Assembly: GCF_018327705.1 (NCBI RefSeq)
Contig: NZ_BNEM01000001.1
Span: forward strand, 4,154,001-4,218,000
Direction of reading: 5' to 3'
DNA length: 64,000 nt
From: Catellatospora sp. TT07R-123
GTDB taxonomy: Bacteria; Actinomycetota; Actinomycetes; Mycobacteriales; Micromonosporaceae
Below the pieces are notes generated by a model. The model ran no database searches. It was not told the origin of the DNA and worked only from the letters and a program-made list of their open reading frames with translations. Each line of letters opens with the position of its first letter. The stretch's first letter is position 1. Made by a program: the position numbers and the translations under genes. Below are positions 25,600 to 34,480 of the stretch, one piece after another.

Positions 25600-26676
25600 T
25601 CAGCTGACCTTGTCCAGCTGGGCGAGCGCCTTGGCCTGCAGGTCGGCCGGGAGCACCGCGTAGTGCAGCTCGGCCGCCATGGCCTTGCCCTCGGTCAGCA
25701 CGTACTTGACGAAAGCCTTGACGAGCGCGGCCTTCTTCGGGTCGTCGTACTTCGGCTTGACCAGGATGTAGGTCGGCGCGGTGATCGGGTAGGCGGCCGC
25801 ACCGGCGGCGTTCAGCGGGTTGTAGGACAGGTCGTCCTTGACCTCGGCACCGGCGAGCGCGGCGGTGGCGCCCTCCAGGGTCGGGGCGACGAACTGGCCG
25901 TCCTTGTTCTTGATCGAGGCGAACTTCAGGCCCGAGTCGGCCGCGTCGGCCAGGTCGACGTAGCCGATGCCACCGTCGGCGGCCTTGATCAGCTGCGCCA
26001 CACCGGTGTTCTTCTGACCGGCCTGGGTGTCGGCGGCCCACGCGACGGTGTCGCCCGAGCCGAGCTTCCAGGCGGTCGGCGCCGCAGCGGCCAGGTACTT
26101 GGTGAAGTTGCTGGTGGTGCCCGAGGCGTCGCCGCGGTGCGCGACGGTGATCGCGGTGGCCGGCAGGGTCACGCCCGGGTTGTCCGTGGCGATCTCCGGC
26201 GCGTTCCACACCTTGATCTCACGCTGGAAGATCTTGGCCAGGGTGTCGGCCGACAGCTGGAGCTTGTCGATGCCCTTGACGTTGTACGACACCGTGATCG
26301 GCGCCGCGACGGTCGGGACGTACAGGAACGAACCGGCGGCGACGCCGTCGGTGTCCTTGACCGCGCTGTCGGTGCCCGCGAAGTCGGTCAGGCCCTGCCC
26401 GAACTCCTTCTTGCCGGCGCCCGAGCCGATCGAGTTGTAGGTGACCGTCAGGCCCTTGGCCTCGTCCTTGAGCTGGGTGATGACCTCCTGGTAGTAGGTG
26501 TTCGGGAAGCTCGCGCCCGAACCCTTCAGCTCGCCAGTGAGGGATGCGACGCCGCCGGCGTTGGCGCTGGCGGACGGGTCGGTCGTGCCGTCGTTCTTCG
26601 ACGAGCAACCGGCAAGAACGAACGCAGCGAGCGCGACACCAGCAAGGACGCGCCGGGAGAGCACGTTACGGTTCAC
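25600..26676 (-). CDS. pstS: phosphate-binding lipoprotein PstS
   Basis: A 358-residue lipoprotein. The signal peptide ends in the lipobox LAGC (21-24), so the mature protein is anchored at Cys24. The phosphate pocket includes GSGASFPNTYY, SIGSGAGKKEF and HRGDASGTTSNF. It captures phosphate outside the membrane for PstCA-B. A PHO box lies about 90-105 bp upstream, so phosphate starvation control by PhoP is expected. Confidence 0.97.
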   Translation of the reverse strand: MNRNVLSRRVLAGVALAAFVLAGCSSKNDGTTDPSASANAGGVASLTGELKGSGASFPNTYYQEVITQLKDEAKGLTVTYNSIGSGAGKKEFGQGLTDFAGTDSAVKDTDGVAAGSFLYVPTVAAPITVSYNVKGIDKLQLSADTLAKIFQREIKVWNAPEIATDNPGVTLPATAITVAHRGDASGTTSNFTKYLAAAAPTAWKLGSGDTVAWAADTQAGQKNTGVAQLIKAADGGIGYVDLADAADSGLKFASIKNKDGQFVAPTLEGATAALAGAEVKDDLSYNPLNAAGAAAYPITAPTYILVKPKYDDPKKAALVKAFVKYVLTEGKAMAAELHYAVLPADLQAKALAQLDKVS

Positions 26677-26764
26677 TTCAGGGGTGCCTTCCTAGTCGGG
26701 ATGCAGGCCGTCGCCGGCCCGACACCGACGATGCACGGCTCAGGTAGCCGCGCGGTCGGCCCTA

Positions 26765-26782
26765 GGTGAACATAGGGTGAAC
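26765..26782 (-). promoter_or_regulatory. PHO box upstream of pstS
   Basis: Two GGTGAAC units at 26765-26771 and 26776-26782, spaced exactly 11 bp. On the minus strand they read GTTCACC twice, in the same direction as pstS. This matches the PhoP direct-repeat unit described for streptomycetes. Confidence 0.85.
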
Positions 26783-26841
26783 AGGCAAAACAGCACCGGT
26801 GTCGCGGGACTCAGCACGGTGTAGCCGTGAAGTGAACGGGC

Positions 26842-28353
26842 TCACACCGAGCCGGTGAGATCGGGCAGCGACAGGCCGCCCTCGACCGCGACCGTCGCCA
26901 TCAGTGCCAGGTGGCCGTCGCGCAGGTCCCAGGCCAGGATCCGCTGCCGGGCCGGGCCCGAGCCCACCCGTCCCACGCAGCGCAGGAGCACCCGGCGGGG
27001 GTCCAGCCAGCCGATCACCCGCACCGCGCCCGTCACCGACTCGTCGGCCAGCAGCACCCGCCGCACCGCGCCGTCGGTGGTGAACACCCCGACCGCTTGG
27101 CCCTGCTGTCCCGACCGCGCGCTGCACACCCGCGCCAGCACGCCGTCGCCGTGGCCGAAGCCCGGTCCCTGGAACGGGCCGATCAGGTCCGCCCGCTCAC
27201 CGGTGATCGCCACCGTGGTCTCGCCGGGCTTGGCCGCGTCCAGCACCCAGCGCCGCACGCGCGCCCCGGCGGCGGCGGGCTGGCCGACCGAGAGCAGCTC
27301 GGTGAGCGGCCCCGGACCCGACAGCGGCACGACACCGCGATACGTCACCGCGTCCACCGGGCCCGCCGGGCACGGCACCAGCCGCTCCGCGCGCAGGTCC
27401 AGCAGCGCGTCGACGCCCAGCAGCAGGTGGCCGGGGCCGAGCCAGGCCACGGCCGGCGGCTGCTCGGGGGTGGGGTACGTCCGCCCCGCCCCCGTGGCGA
27501 GGTCCACCACCCGCACCCCGTCGACCAGTGCGAACGCCGCGTGCAAGCCGTCGGGTGACAGCGCGGACTCCTCCATGCCCAGCCCGACCCGGTCGCCCGC
27601 CTGGTCGACCCGGCGCCAGCGCCCGTCCTCGCCCAGGGCCAGGACCGGGGTGCCGACCGTGGCCGACGGCGTCAGCAGCGCCAGTGCCCGGGTAACCGGG
27701 TCGGCGCTGAGCGCGGGCAGCTTCGCGGCGTCGCCGGGGGCGAGCTCGGCGGGCAGCCCCGGCACCCGCAGCGTGGTCAGGCGCGCCTGGTCGGCCGCGG
27801 CGGGCAGCGTGTCCACGGCCGAGCGCGACGCCTCGGCCCGGGGGTGCCTGGGCGTGGGCTCGTCCTCCGGCGGGTCGGCCCAGATCATGCGGCACACCGC
27901 CGCGACCAGCGCGAAGCCGCCGAGCCCGGCGCCGATCAGCACCCGGCGCCGGGAAGTGGTCTTCGCCCGCTCCCACAGCAGCGCCGCCTCGTCGGCCATG
28001 GTCAGCGTCCTGGCGTACGACGGCTGGTCCCGCGGCACCGGCACGGGCCGGTCGAGGTCCAGCCGGATCGCGTCGCGCAGCCCCGCGTCGGCGGCCTCCC
28101 GCGCGAACAGCTGCTGGAGGTAGCGGTCGGCGGCGGTGCCCGCCGGGTCGCCGTGGCGGGTGTCGGCCCGGCGCAGCCGCGGCCAGCGTGCCGCGACCAC
28201 CGTCAGCAGCTCGCGGGCCATGCTCTGCGCGGCCTGGTCCTCGCCTTCCAGCTGGCGGGTGCCGCGTTCCAGCGGCCGCAGCCGCCGCTCCACCCAGGCG
28301 GTGAAGTCGGCGGGCACGGCCCAGGGGTCGCGGGGTTCGGCGGTGTCGGCCAC
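26842..28353 (-). CDS. single-span membrane protein with beta-propeller-like outer domain
   Basis: A 503-residue protein of unknown function. A soluble, helical N-terminal part of about 135 residues is followed by one transmembrane helix (about 138-156, RRVLIGAGLGGFALVAAV) and about 340 residues with repeated short strands (VAWLGPGHLLL, VIGWLDPRRVLL), which resembles WD-type blades. The Trp- and Arg-rich N-terminus could be regulatory. It lies between pstS and mshD on the same strand without belonging clearly to either. Confidence 0.75.
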   Translation of the reverse strand: MADTAEPRDPWAVPADFTAWVERRLRPLERGTRQLEGEDQAAQSMARELLTVVAARWPRLRRADTRHGDPAGTAADRYLQQLFAREAADAGLRDAIRLDLDRPVPVPRDQPSYARTLTMADEAALLWERAKTTSRRRVLIGAGLGGFALVAAVCRMIWADPPEDEPTPRHPRAEASRSAVDTLPAAADQARLTTLRVPGLPAELAPGDAAKLPALSADPVTRALALLTPSATVGTPVLALGEDGRWRRVDQAGDRVGLGMEESALSPDGLHAAFALVDGVRVVDLATGAGRTYPTPEQPPAVAWLGPGHLLLGVDALLDLRAERLVPCPAGPVDAVTYRGVVPLSGPGPLTELLSVGQPAAAGARVRRWVLDAAKPGETTVAITGERADLIGPFQGPGFGHGDGVLARVCSARSGQQGQAVGVFTTDGAVRRVLLADESVTGAVRVIGWLDPRRVLLRCVGRVGSGPARQRILAWDLRDGHLALMATVAVEGGLSLPDLTGSV

Positions 28354-28392
28354 GTCCTAGATAGTGGCCCGTGTCACAGCGCGGCGGAACCC

Positions 28393-29340
28393 TCAGATCC
28401 GTTGGAACAGAACGTCTGTCGACCACCGGGAGAAGCCGAGCCGGGTGTACAGCGAGGTCGCGGCCTGATTGGACTCGTCGACGTACAGCATGACCTGGTC
28501 CAGTCCGCGGGCGCGCAGGTGCCGCAGCCCGGCCGCGGTCAGCGCCCGGCCCAGGCCGCCGCCGTGCGCGTCCGGGTCGACGCCCAGCACGTACACCTCG
28601 CCGATCGGGTCGTGGTCGTGCCCGGCGCCGTCGGCGCCCTCACCGCGCAGCTCCCCGTGCACCTTGGTCCAGTGGAAGCCGACCAGTCGGCCGTCGCGCT
28701 CGGCCAGCAGGAAGCCCTCCGGATCGAACCACGGCTCGGCCATGCGCACGTGCAGGTCGCACAGCGACCACCGGCCCTGCTCCGGGTGGTCGGCGAAGGC
28801 GCGGGCGTTCAGGTCGAGCCACGGCTGCTCGTCGTCGCCCGGCCGGAACGGCCGCACCACGACGCCGCCGGGCAGCACCGGCTGCGGCACCTCGGCGTAG
28901 AGCGAGCGGCGCATCTGCCACAGCACCCGGGCCCGCTGGAAGCCCAGCGACAGGGCCAGCGCGCTGGCCGACGGGTGGTCGCCGTGCGCCCACAGCCGCA
29001 GCCGGCCGGACGGGTCGGCCTCCGCGGCGGCGGTCAGCGCCGCGAGCGTCAGCGCCCGGCCCAGCCCGTGCCGCCGGGCCAGCGGGTGCACCACCAGCTC
29101 GGCCGAGGGGCCGTCGACCCCGTCGGTGGTGTCCACGTGGGCGTAACCGGCCAGGTCGCCGTGCTCGTCATGGGCGATCAGGTGCACCGACGGGGTGTCG
29201 CCGCCGTGGCGCAGGTGCAGCACCGTGTGCTCGGACAGCGGGAACGCGCCGTCGGTGTCACCGGCCGCGCTCGCCAGCGACAGCACGGCCGCGGCCTCGT
29301 CTGCGGTCAGCGCCGTACGCTGATCGACCTTGCTCGACAT
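28393..29340 (-). CDS. mshD: mycothiol synthase MshD
   Basis: MshD acetylates Cys-GlcN-Ins with acetyl-CoA in the last step of mycothiol synthesis. The 315-residue protein has two GNAT domains: an N-terminal one with ARRHGLGRAL and a C-terminal one with VLGVDPDAHGGGLGRALT, followed by LYVDESNQAATSLYTRLGF, the MshD signature. TAGGCT (29353-29348) ends 7 nt before the ATG. mshA lies 24 kb away in this window. Confidence 0.95.
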   Translation of the reverse strand: MSSKVDQRTALTADEAAAVLSLASAAGDTDGAFPLSEHTVLHLRHGGDTPSVHLIAHDEHGDLAGYAHVDTTDGVDGPSAELVVHPLARRHGLGRALTLAALTAAAEADPSGRLRLWAHGDHPSASALALSLGFQRARVLWQMRRSLYAEVPQPVLPGGVVVRPFRPGDDEQPWLDLNARAFADHPEQGRWSLCDLHVRMAEPWFDPEGFLLAERDGRLVGFHWTKVHGELRGEGADGAGHDHDPIGEVYVLGVDPDAHGGGLGRALTAAGLRHLRARGLDQVMLYVDESNQAATSLYTRLGFSRWSTDVLFQRI

Positions 29341-29365
29341 GTCGCCAAGCCTAGCCGCACATGAC

Positions 29366-29399
29366 ACTGCGCCCGTGGCAGCGGGGCCACGGGCGCAGT
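29366..29399. terminator. glnR terminator hairpin
   Basis: A 14-bp perfect stem (29366-29379 with 29386-29399) and six-base loop immediately after the glnR stop codon. Confidence 0.8.
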
Positions 29400-29415
29400 G
29401 AACGCATCGATGTTC

Positions 29416-30156
29416 CTAGAAGGACGGCAGGTCGGCGAGGAGCTGGTCGGCGATGCTCGCCTCCCGGTCGGCCAGCGACTGGCGCGAGGACGGGACGACG
29501 AACTTGTAGCCGACCTGGCGTACGGTGCCGATCATGGCCTCGTACTCGGAGCCGAGCTTGGCGCGCAGGCGCCGCACGTGCACGTCGACGGTGCGGGTGC
29601 CACCGAAGTAGTCGTAGCCCCACACCTCGCGCAGCAGCTGGTCGCGGGTGAAGACCCGGCCCGGGTGCTGCGCCAGGAACTTCAGCAGCTCGAACTCCTT
29701 GTATGTGAGGTCGAGCGGGCGTCCCTTGAGCTTGGCCGCGTACGTGTCGGGGTCGATGGTCAGCTCACCGCCGCGGATGAGGCCGCCGGCCGCCGCGGTC
29801 GCCGAGTTGAGACGGCCCACCGCCAGCCGCAGCCGCGCCTCGACCTCGGCCGGACCGGCCCCGGCGAGGATCACGTCGTCGACGCCCCAGTCGGCGTTGA
29901 TCGCCACGAGACCGGCCTCGGTCACGACCGCGACCAGCGGCACGCCGATCCCGGTCGCGTGCAGCATCCGGCAGGTGGCACGCGCCTCGGACAGTTCGGT
30001 ACGCGCGTCGACCAGCACCGCGTCGGGGCTGGGCGTCGACACGAGCGTGCGCACGTCGCGGGGCGCGGTGCGCACGGTGTGCGGGAGCAGATCGAGCGCC
30101 GGGAGCACAGCAGAGGGCTCACCAGCACGTGCGGTGACCAGGAGCAGAATTTCCAC
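29416..30156 (-). CDS. glnR: nitrogen regulator GlnR (OmpR-type orphan response regulator)
   Basis: The 246-residue protein matches GlnR over its full length. A receiver-like domain (1-120) keeps DAVLVDAR around Asp50 but lacks the other acidic pocket residues, as in GlnR, which works without phosphorylation. The winged helix (about 150-230) has [20 protein letters not shown] and [19 protein letters not shown]. GlnR controls ammonium assimilation genes. No partner kinase gene is adjacent, as expected for GlnR. Confidence 0.93.
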   Translation of the reverse strand: MEILLLVTARAGEPSAVLPALDLLPHTVRTAPRDVRTLVSTPSPDAVLVDARTELSEARATCRMLHATGIGVPLVAVVTEAGLVAINADWGVDDVILAGAGPAEVEARLRLAVGRLNSATAAAGGLIRGGELTIDPDTYAAKLKGRPLDLTYKEFELLKFLAQHPGRVFTRDQLLREVWGYDYFGGTRTVDVHVRRLRAKLGSEYEAMIGTVRQVGYKFVVPSSRQSLADREASIADQLLADLPSF

Positions 30157-30448
30157 GGATCGCCTCCGTCCTTCGCGGGCTGGCCGCGCGGGTTGGCACC
30201 ACAGTGATCACCAATGGGGGATGGCGGTCGCACTGAGGGGGCGTGGCCTCACGTCGGTCCCGGCGTCGCTGACGGGCGGGTAAAGCATGAGCATAGTTGA
30301 AGACACAAGAAATACCAGCACCTGACGCGTTTGTCACTCACCGTCGCTGCGCGAGTACGCAGGTTTCGAGCATGTTTCCAGCGTGTTTTGTCGGCAGTAC
30401 CTCGCCGGTGAGGTGCGCGGTCGGGGGTCGAGGTGGCACGATCGGTGC
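30157..30448. other. intergenic region between glnR and a membrane protein gene
   Basis: This is a divergent gap of about 290 bp. The middle (30285-30385) is noticeably AT-richer than the surroundings and should hold the glnR promoter. I cannot name a convincing -10/-35 pair or GlnR site. A 12-codon frame at 30287 is too short to call. Confidence 0.6.
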
Positions 30449-31564
30449 GTGCTCGGTTCCCCTCCCGACGACAGCGTCCGCAACCGCAGGTCGACAGGCC
30501 CCCAGTTCGACGGTGGCCAGTTCCGCCCTGCCCCCGGCCCGGCCGGTCGCGGCCCCGTGCCCGGACCCGCCCCGGCCCCGGCGGCCCGGGACCCGCGCGG
30601 CGGGGGCGACACCGCCACCCGCACCCGGCGCGAGGAGCCGACCCGCGGCCGTCGCGCCCTGCGGGGCGCCGAGGCGCCCGAGCCCGACGACGACCTCGAC
30701 ATCACCGACGAGGGCCCCGAGCTGCCGATCGTCCCGGTGCGCCGGATGCTGGCGCTCGCGGTGGCCGGTTTCGCGCTGCTGCTGGCGACGGGCCTGGTGA
30801 TGGGCGCGCAGACGGCGGGCGTCGGCCTGGGCCGCGTGCCGTACGCGGCGGTCGTCTTCGGTGCGCAGCTGCTCTACATGTTCGCCACCACGATGGCGAT
30901 GCGCCCGCCCGCGCTCAAGGTGGTGGCCACCGTCGGCGTGCTGGCCGCGATCGCCGCCGACATCGGTGCCATCTACCCCGACACCCCCTCGGTGACCCCG
31001 CTCGGCCTGGTCGCCGGAGGCGGCCTGGTCGCGGGCGTGCTCGGCCAGATGTTCCGGCCCCAGGGCCGCATGCGCGTGTCGGAGTCGCTGGCCTCGACCG
31101 TCGTGATCGTCCTGGGCGTGGTGTCCTTCGCCACACTCATCGTTTTGACCCGCGTCCCCGCGGGCACCCAGGCCATCGTGGTCTGTCTCATCGCCAGCGG
31201 CATCGCCCTCGGCGTCGCCCGCCTCACCGACGTGGTCGCCCCGTGGCCGCGCCTGGCCGACCAGGTGCCCCGCGGCTCGGCCGGCATCGTGCTGGGCGCC
31301 ATGCTCGGCACCGCCGCCGCCGCGCTCATCGGGCGCTACATGGTGCCGTTCACGCCGCACGAGGCGGCGCTGGTGGGCATGGCCGCGGCGGGTGCCGCGG
31401 TGCTGGCCGACCTGACCATCGGCTTCGCCGAGGCGGGCCGCGAGCTGGCCGGGGACGCGCCGACGATGTGGCTGGCCCGCCACATGCAGGGCCCGCTGGC
31501 GGGCTTCGCCCTGGCCGCCCCGGTGGCGTACGTGATCAGTGTCGTGTTCCTGGTGCCCGCGTGA
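30449..31564 (+). CDS. multi-spanning membrane protein of unknown function
   Basis: A 371-residue protein. The first 95 residues are disordered and rich in Pro, Gly and Arg, ending in an acidic stretch (EPDDDLDITDEGPE). Eight or so membrane helices follow from about residue 100. The GTG at 30449 is 6 nt after CACGAT, a weak leaderless pattern; an in-frame start 22 codons upstream is possible. It overlaps the next gene by GTGA. Conserved in actinomycetes without known role; the LmeA-like partner hints at envelope lipid work (inference). Confidence 0.75.
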   Translation: MLGSPPDDSVRNRRSTGPQFDGGQFRPAPGPAGRGPVPGPAPAPAARDPRGGGDTATRTRREEPTRGRRALRGAEAPEPDDDLDITDEGPELPIVPVRRMLALAVAGFALLLATGLVMGAQTAGVGLGRVPYAAVVFGAQLLYMFATTMAMRPPALKVVATVGVLAAIAADIGAIYPDTPSVTPLGLVAGGGLVAGVLGQMFRPQGRMRVSESLASTVVIVLGVVSFATLIVLTRVPAGTQAIVVCLIASGIALGVARLTDVVAPWPRLADQVPRGSAGIVLGAMLGTAAAALIGRYMVPFTPHEAALVGMAAAGAAVLADLTIGFAEAGRELAGDAPTMWLARHMQGPLAGFALAAPVAYVISVVFLVPA

Positions 31565-32265
31565 GCCGGGCGCTGCGCGTCACCGCCGTGATCGCGGTGG
31601 TGCTCGGCGTGCTGGTCGTCGTCGCCGACCGCGTCGGCGCCCACGTGGCCGAGGGCGAGATCGCCAAGCGCGTCGCGGCCCGGCTGGAGGAGCGCGGCAT
31701 CACCTCGTCGCCGCCCCAGGTCTCGATCACCGGGGTCCCGTTCCTGACCCAGGTCGCCGCCGGCCGGTACGACGAGATCGACCTGACCCTGCGCGACCTG
31801 AAGGGCGGCACCCTGCCGCTGCCGCTGCTCACCGTACAGGCGCACGACGTGACCGCGCCGACCTCCGGGGTGCTCGACGGCACCGTCCACCCGGTGGCGC
31901 AGCAGGTCACCGGCACCGCGACCGTCTCCTACGCCGACCTGGTCAAGGCCAGCGGCCTGACCAACCTCACGCTGCGCGCCAAGGGCGAGCGCGAGGTGGA
32001 GGTCGCCGGCAGGCTGCCGCTGCTGGGCGAGGTGACCGGCGCGGCCGAGGTGACCGTGGTCGGCGGCAAGGTGCGCCTGCGCGCCACCGAGCTGCGCAGC
32101 GCCCTGGGCGGGGTCAGCCAGCAGCTGCTGGACAACTACCGGGAGCGGCTGGCGGTGACGCTGAGCCTGCCGAAGCTGCCGTTCGAGCTCGCGCTGACCG
32201 ATCTGCGCACCGCCGACACCGGGCTGCTGGTCTCGTTCACCGCGACGAACGTCGAATTGGCCTGA
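31561..32265 (+). CDS. LmeA family (DUF2993) envelope protein
   Basis: A 234-residue protein with an N-terminal signal or anchor helix (about 5-22) and a DUF2993 body. Mycobacterial LmeA is a periplasmic phospholipid-binding protein needed for full-length lipomannan. The start GTG overlaps the stop of the membrane gene (GTGA), so the two are coupled and may work together in the envelope. There is no catalytic motif. Confidence 0.85.
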   Translation: MSRALRVTAVIAVVLGVLVVVADRVGAHVAEGEIAKRVAARLEERGITSSPPQVSITGVPFLTQVAAGRYDEIDLTLRDLKGGTLPLPLLTVQAHDVTAPTSGVLDGTVHPVAQQVTGTATVSYADLVKASGLTNLTLRAKGEREVEVAGRLPLLGEVTGAAEVTVVGGKVRLRATELRSALGGVSQQLLDNYRERLAVTLSLPKLPFELALTDLRTADTGLLVSFTATNVELA

Positions 32266-32328
32266 TCAACCGCTGGTATCGCGATCCCGGATGATGGACG
32301 GCACATTCCCGGATAGCGGCACGGCTGG

Positions 32329-32334
32329 TAGGGT
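32329..32334 (+). promoter_or_regulatory. -10 box of the sulfur leader transcript
   Basis: TAGGGT ends 8 nt before the ATG of the 25-codon leader peptide, so the leader mRNA would start close to its first codon. Confidence 0.5.
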
Positions 32335-32342
32335 TCTGGATT

Positions 32343-32420
32343 ATGAGCCCGCTGCTTACCAAACGGCGCGCGGTCGACCTGTGCCGCGTGGCCACGTGCC
32401 TGTGTTGCCCCGTCCTCTGA
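32343..32420 (+). CDS. 25-residue Cys-rich sulfur leader peptide
   Basis: The short frame reads MSPLLTKRRAVDL, then Cys14, Cys19, Cys21 and Cys22, ending CPVL. It fits the actinobacterial sulfur-gene leader peptides (pattern LTxRxxVDLCR...CLCC) known upstream of cysteine and sulfate genes. Slow decoding of the Cys codons when cysteine is short is thought to raise expression of the downstream genes. It precedes a sulfurtransferase by 251 bp. Its Cys21 and Cys22 codons lie in the left arm of a hairpin followed by GTTTT. Confidence 0.85.
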   Translation: MSPLLTKRRAVDLCRVATCLCCPVL

Positions 32421-32435
32421 CGGCGGCACAGTTTT
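32401..32435 (+). terminator. attenuator-like hairpin over the leader Cys codons
   Basis: The stem pairs 32401-32407 with 32424-32430 and 32410-32414 with 32419-32423, with a two-base bulge and two G-U pairs, followed by GTTTT. A ribosome paused at Cys21/Cys22 would cover the left arm and prevent folding. The stem is modest. Confidence 0.5.
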
Positions 32436-32671
32436 CGCACCCGATCGCCTAGGTGATCGAACAGCAGCTCTGCCTCCTGACCCCGTGACCAGTGCTCATC
32501 GCTGAGCCGTTCCCGTCACGCCGTCAGCCTGCCGCCGTCGCCCAGTGCCCGGTGATCCCCCCGTGGACCCGCGCGCGGCGACATCTCCCCCGGTCTCCCG
32601 CCTGCGCTCCCGTGGACTGTCACCCCAGATATAGACGTCTGCCAACAGCCAACTCTCAAGGGAGACCCTCC
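32436..32671 (+). other. 5' untranslated region of the sulfurtransferase operon
   Basis: No gene is supported here. A frame open from 32492 has no family similarity. TATAGA near 32629 might be a second promoter. The Shine-Dalgarno AAGGGA is next to the sulfurtransferase start. Confidence 0.6.
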
Positions 32672-33520
32672 ATGAGTCGCGAATCCGCCCTCGTCTCGGC
32701 CGACTGGGCCGAGAAGAACCTGACCACGCCCGGTGTGGTGTTCGTCGAGGTCGACGAGGACACCACCGCCTACGAAGGCGGTCACATCGCCGGCGCCGTC
32801 CGGCTCGACTGGCGCAAGGACCTGCAGGACCAGATCCGCCGGGACTTCGTCAACCGCGAGCAGTTCGAGGCGCTGCTGTCCTCGCGCGGCATCGGCAACG
32901 ACGACACCGTGGTGCTGTACGGCGGAAACAACAACTGGTTCGCGGCGTACGCGTACTGGTACTTCAAGCTCTACGGCCACGGCGACGTGAAGCTGCTCGA
33001 CGGCGGCCGCAAGAAGTGGGAGCTCGACGCCCGCCCCCTGACCAAGGACGTGGTGGCGCGCCCGGCGACCGAGTACAAGGCGCAGGAGCAGGACCTGAGC
33101 ATCCGCGCGTTCCGCGACGACGTGGTCAAGGCCATCGGCGTGCAGAACCTGGTCGACGTCCGCTCGCCCGACGAGTACGCCGGCCGCCTGCTCGCCCCCG
33201 CCCACCTGCCGCAGGAGCAGGCGCAGCGTGCGGGCCACATCCCCACCGCGATCAGCGTCCCGTGGTCGAAGGCGGCCAACGAGGACGGCACGTTCAAGTC
33301 CGACGCCGAGCTGACCGAGCTGTACGCGGCCGCCGGCATCGACGACAGCCTGGACACCATCGCCTACTGCCGCATCGGCGAGCGCTCCTCGCACACCTGG
33401 TTCGTGCTCCAGGAGATCCTCGGCAAGCAGAACGTGAAGAACTACGACGGTTCCTGGACCGAGTACGGCTCGCTGGTCGGCGTGCCGGTGGCACTGGGCG
33501 ACGAGCCCGGGAAGGCGTGA
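32672..33520 (+). CDS. thiosulfate sulfurtransferase (two-rhodanese, CysA2/SseA-like)
   Basis: A 282-residue tandem rhodanese. The first domain (1-140) lacks the catalytic Cys (VVLYGGNNNWFA). The second carries it in the loop CRIGERSSHTWF. It moves sulfane sulfur from thiosulfate or a persulfide to acceptors in the cytoplasm. The ATG at 32672 follows AAGGGA; upstream in-frame GTG codons give noise. It is followed 6 bp later by the DUF1416 gene, the same pair as mycobacterial cysA2-sseC2. The Cys-rich leader suggests cysteine-responsive control. Confidence 0.92.
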   Translation: MSRESALVSADWAEKNLTTPGVVFVEVDEDTTAYEGGHIAGAVRLDWRKDLQDQIRRDFVNREQFEALLSSRGIGNDDTVVLYGGNNNWFAAYAYWYFKLYGHGDVKLLDGGRKKWELDARPLTKDVVARPATEYKAQEQDLSIRAFRDDVVKAIGVQNLVDVRSPDEYAGRLLAPAHLPQEQAQRAGHIPTAISVPWSKAANEDGTFKSDAELTELYAAAGIDDSLDTIAYCRIGERSSHTWFVLQEILGKQNVKNYDGSWTEYGSLVGVPVALGDEPGKA

Positions 33521-33526
33521 ACAGAG

Positions 33527-33868
33527 ATGACTACCCCGACTCAGACCGCTGCTTCCACCACCGCGGCCGGTTGCGCCGCTCCCGACCAGGCCGCGCCGCT
33601 TCCGCTGAGCGTCGACCTGGAGAAGGAGACCGTGATCACGGGCGTCGTGCAGGCGGCCGGCGGCGACCCGATCGCCGGGGCGTACGTGCGGCTGCTCGAC
33701 CGCAGCGGTGAGTTCACCGCCGAGGTCGTGACCTCGCCCGCGGGCCAGTTCCGCTTCTTCGCCGCGCCGGGCACCTGGCAGCTGCGCGCCCTGTCCCGCT
33801 TCGGCAACGGCGACGCGACCGTCACCGCCGAGCGCGGCGTCAACCAGCTCAGCCTGACGGTCGCCTGA
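33527..33868 (+). CDS. DUF1416 (SseC-like) partner of the sulfurtransferase
   Basis: A 113-residue protein. After a flexible N-terminus containing CAAPDQ, it forms a small beta-sandwich (ITGVVQAAGGDPIAGAYVRLLD ... GQFRFFAAPGTW), a carboxypeptidase-regulatory-like fold. DUF1416 is nearly always encoded beside a CysA-type sulfurtransferase. Its role is not established. A strong terminator follows. Confidence 0.88.
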   Translation: MTTPTQTAASTTAAGCAAPDQAAPLPLSVDLEKETVITGVVQAAGGDPIAGAYVRLLDRSGEFTAEVVTSPAGQFRFFAAPGTWQLRALSRFGNGDATVTAERGVNQLSLTVA

Positions 33869-33884
33869 CCGTCCGCACCAGCGC

Positions 33885-33924
33885 GCGAGGGCGCCGCCCG
33901 GCTCTGCCGGGGCGGCGCCCTCGC
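33885..33924 (+). terminator. terminator of the sulfurtransferase operon
   Basis: A 15-bp perfect stem, 33885-33899 with 33910-33924, just after the DUF1416 stop codon. GC-rich without a U-tract. Confidence 0.75.
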
Positions 33925-33954
33925 CGCGTCTGCGGGCTGCGGCGGCGTGGCAAT

Positions 33955-34479
33955 ATGAACGGCGTGACGATCGACGCCCCGGCCCCGCACGAGTCGCCCG
34001 CCCCGCCCGCCCCTCGCGGGCGCCGGTGGCTGTGGGGTTCGCTCGTGGCCGCCTGGGCGGTGCTGCTGCTGGTGCTGGCGTTCTGGTCGGCCTTCCACGA
34101 CCGGGCCACCGTGCACGACCAGACCACGATCGCCGAGGCCCGCGCGACCATCGACCAGACCGCCGGGCAGCTGCTGCGGCAGGTCCCGCCGGGCTGGGTC
34201 GTCGACGACCAGGGGTACGCCGATAGCAGCTGCTCCCTCACCTCCGCCCGCCAGGGCACGGACACGGTCCGCACGATCACCCTGTCCGGCCCGGTCGGCG
34301 ACGAGTCGCGGGCGCTCACCGCGCTGGTCGCCGGGGTGCCCGACGTGTCCGTCCGCCCCGGCGAGGGCCCGGCCGAGGCGTTCTTCTTCGACGCCGGGGA
34401 CTTCGTCGCCGTACGCGGAAAGATCACCGGTGAGGGCACCCTCGCCCTCGACCTCAGCTCCGGCTGCCGCGCGAACTGA
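33955..34479 (+). CDS. single-span membrane protein of unknown function
   Basis: A 174-residue protein: a short proline-rich cytoplasmic end, one membrane helix (about 25-45, WLWGSLVAAWAVLLLVLAF) and an outside domain of about 125 residues with two Cys, perhaps disulfide-linked. A GTG three codons later is an alternative start. Similar anchored proteins are common beside sulfur genes in actinomycetes, but no function is known. It converges with the DsrE gene at a 1-bp gap. Confidence 0.7.
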   Translation: MNGVTIDAPAPHESPAPPAPRGRRWLWGSLVAAWAVLLLVLAFWSAFHDRATVHDQTTIAEARATIDQTAGQLLRQVPPGWVVDDQGYADSSCSLTSARQGTDTVRTITLSGPVGDESRALTALVAGVPDVSVRPGEGPAEAFFFDAGDFVAVRGKITGEGTLALDLSSGCRAN

Positions 34480-34480
34480 C

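Noticed and set aside
30287..30325. 12-codon frame before the membrane protein gene
   Set aside because: Too short, with no Shine-Dalgarno or leader peptide pattern.
32492..32671. N-terminal extension of the sulfurtransferase
   Set aside because: The extra 60 residues do not match rhodaneses, and a good Shine-Dalgarno precedes the ATG at 32672.
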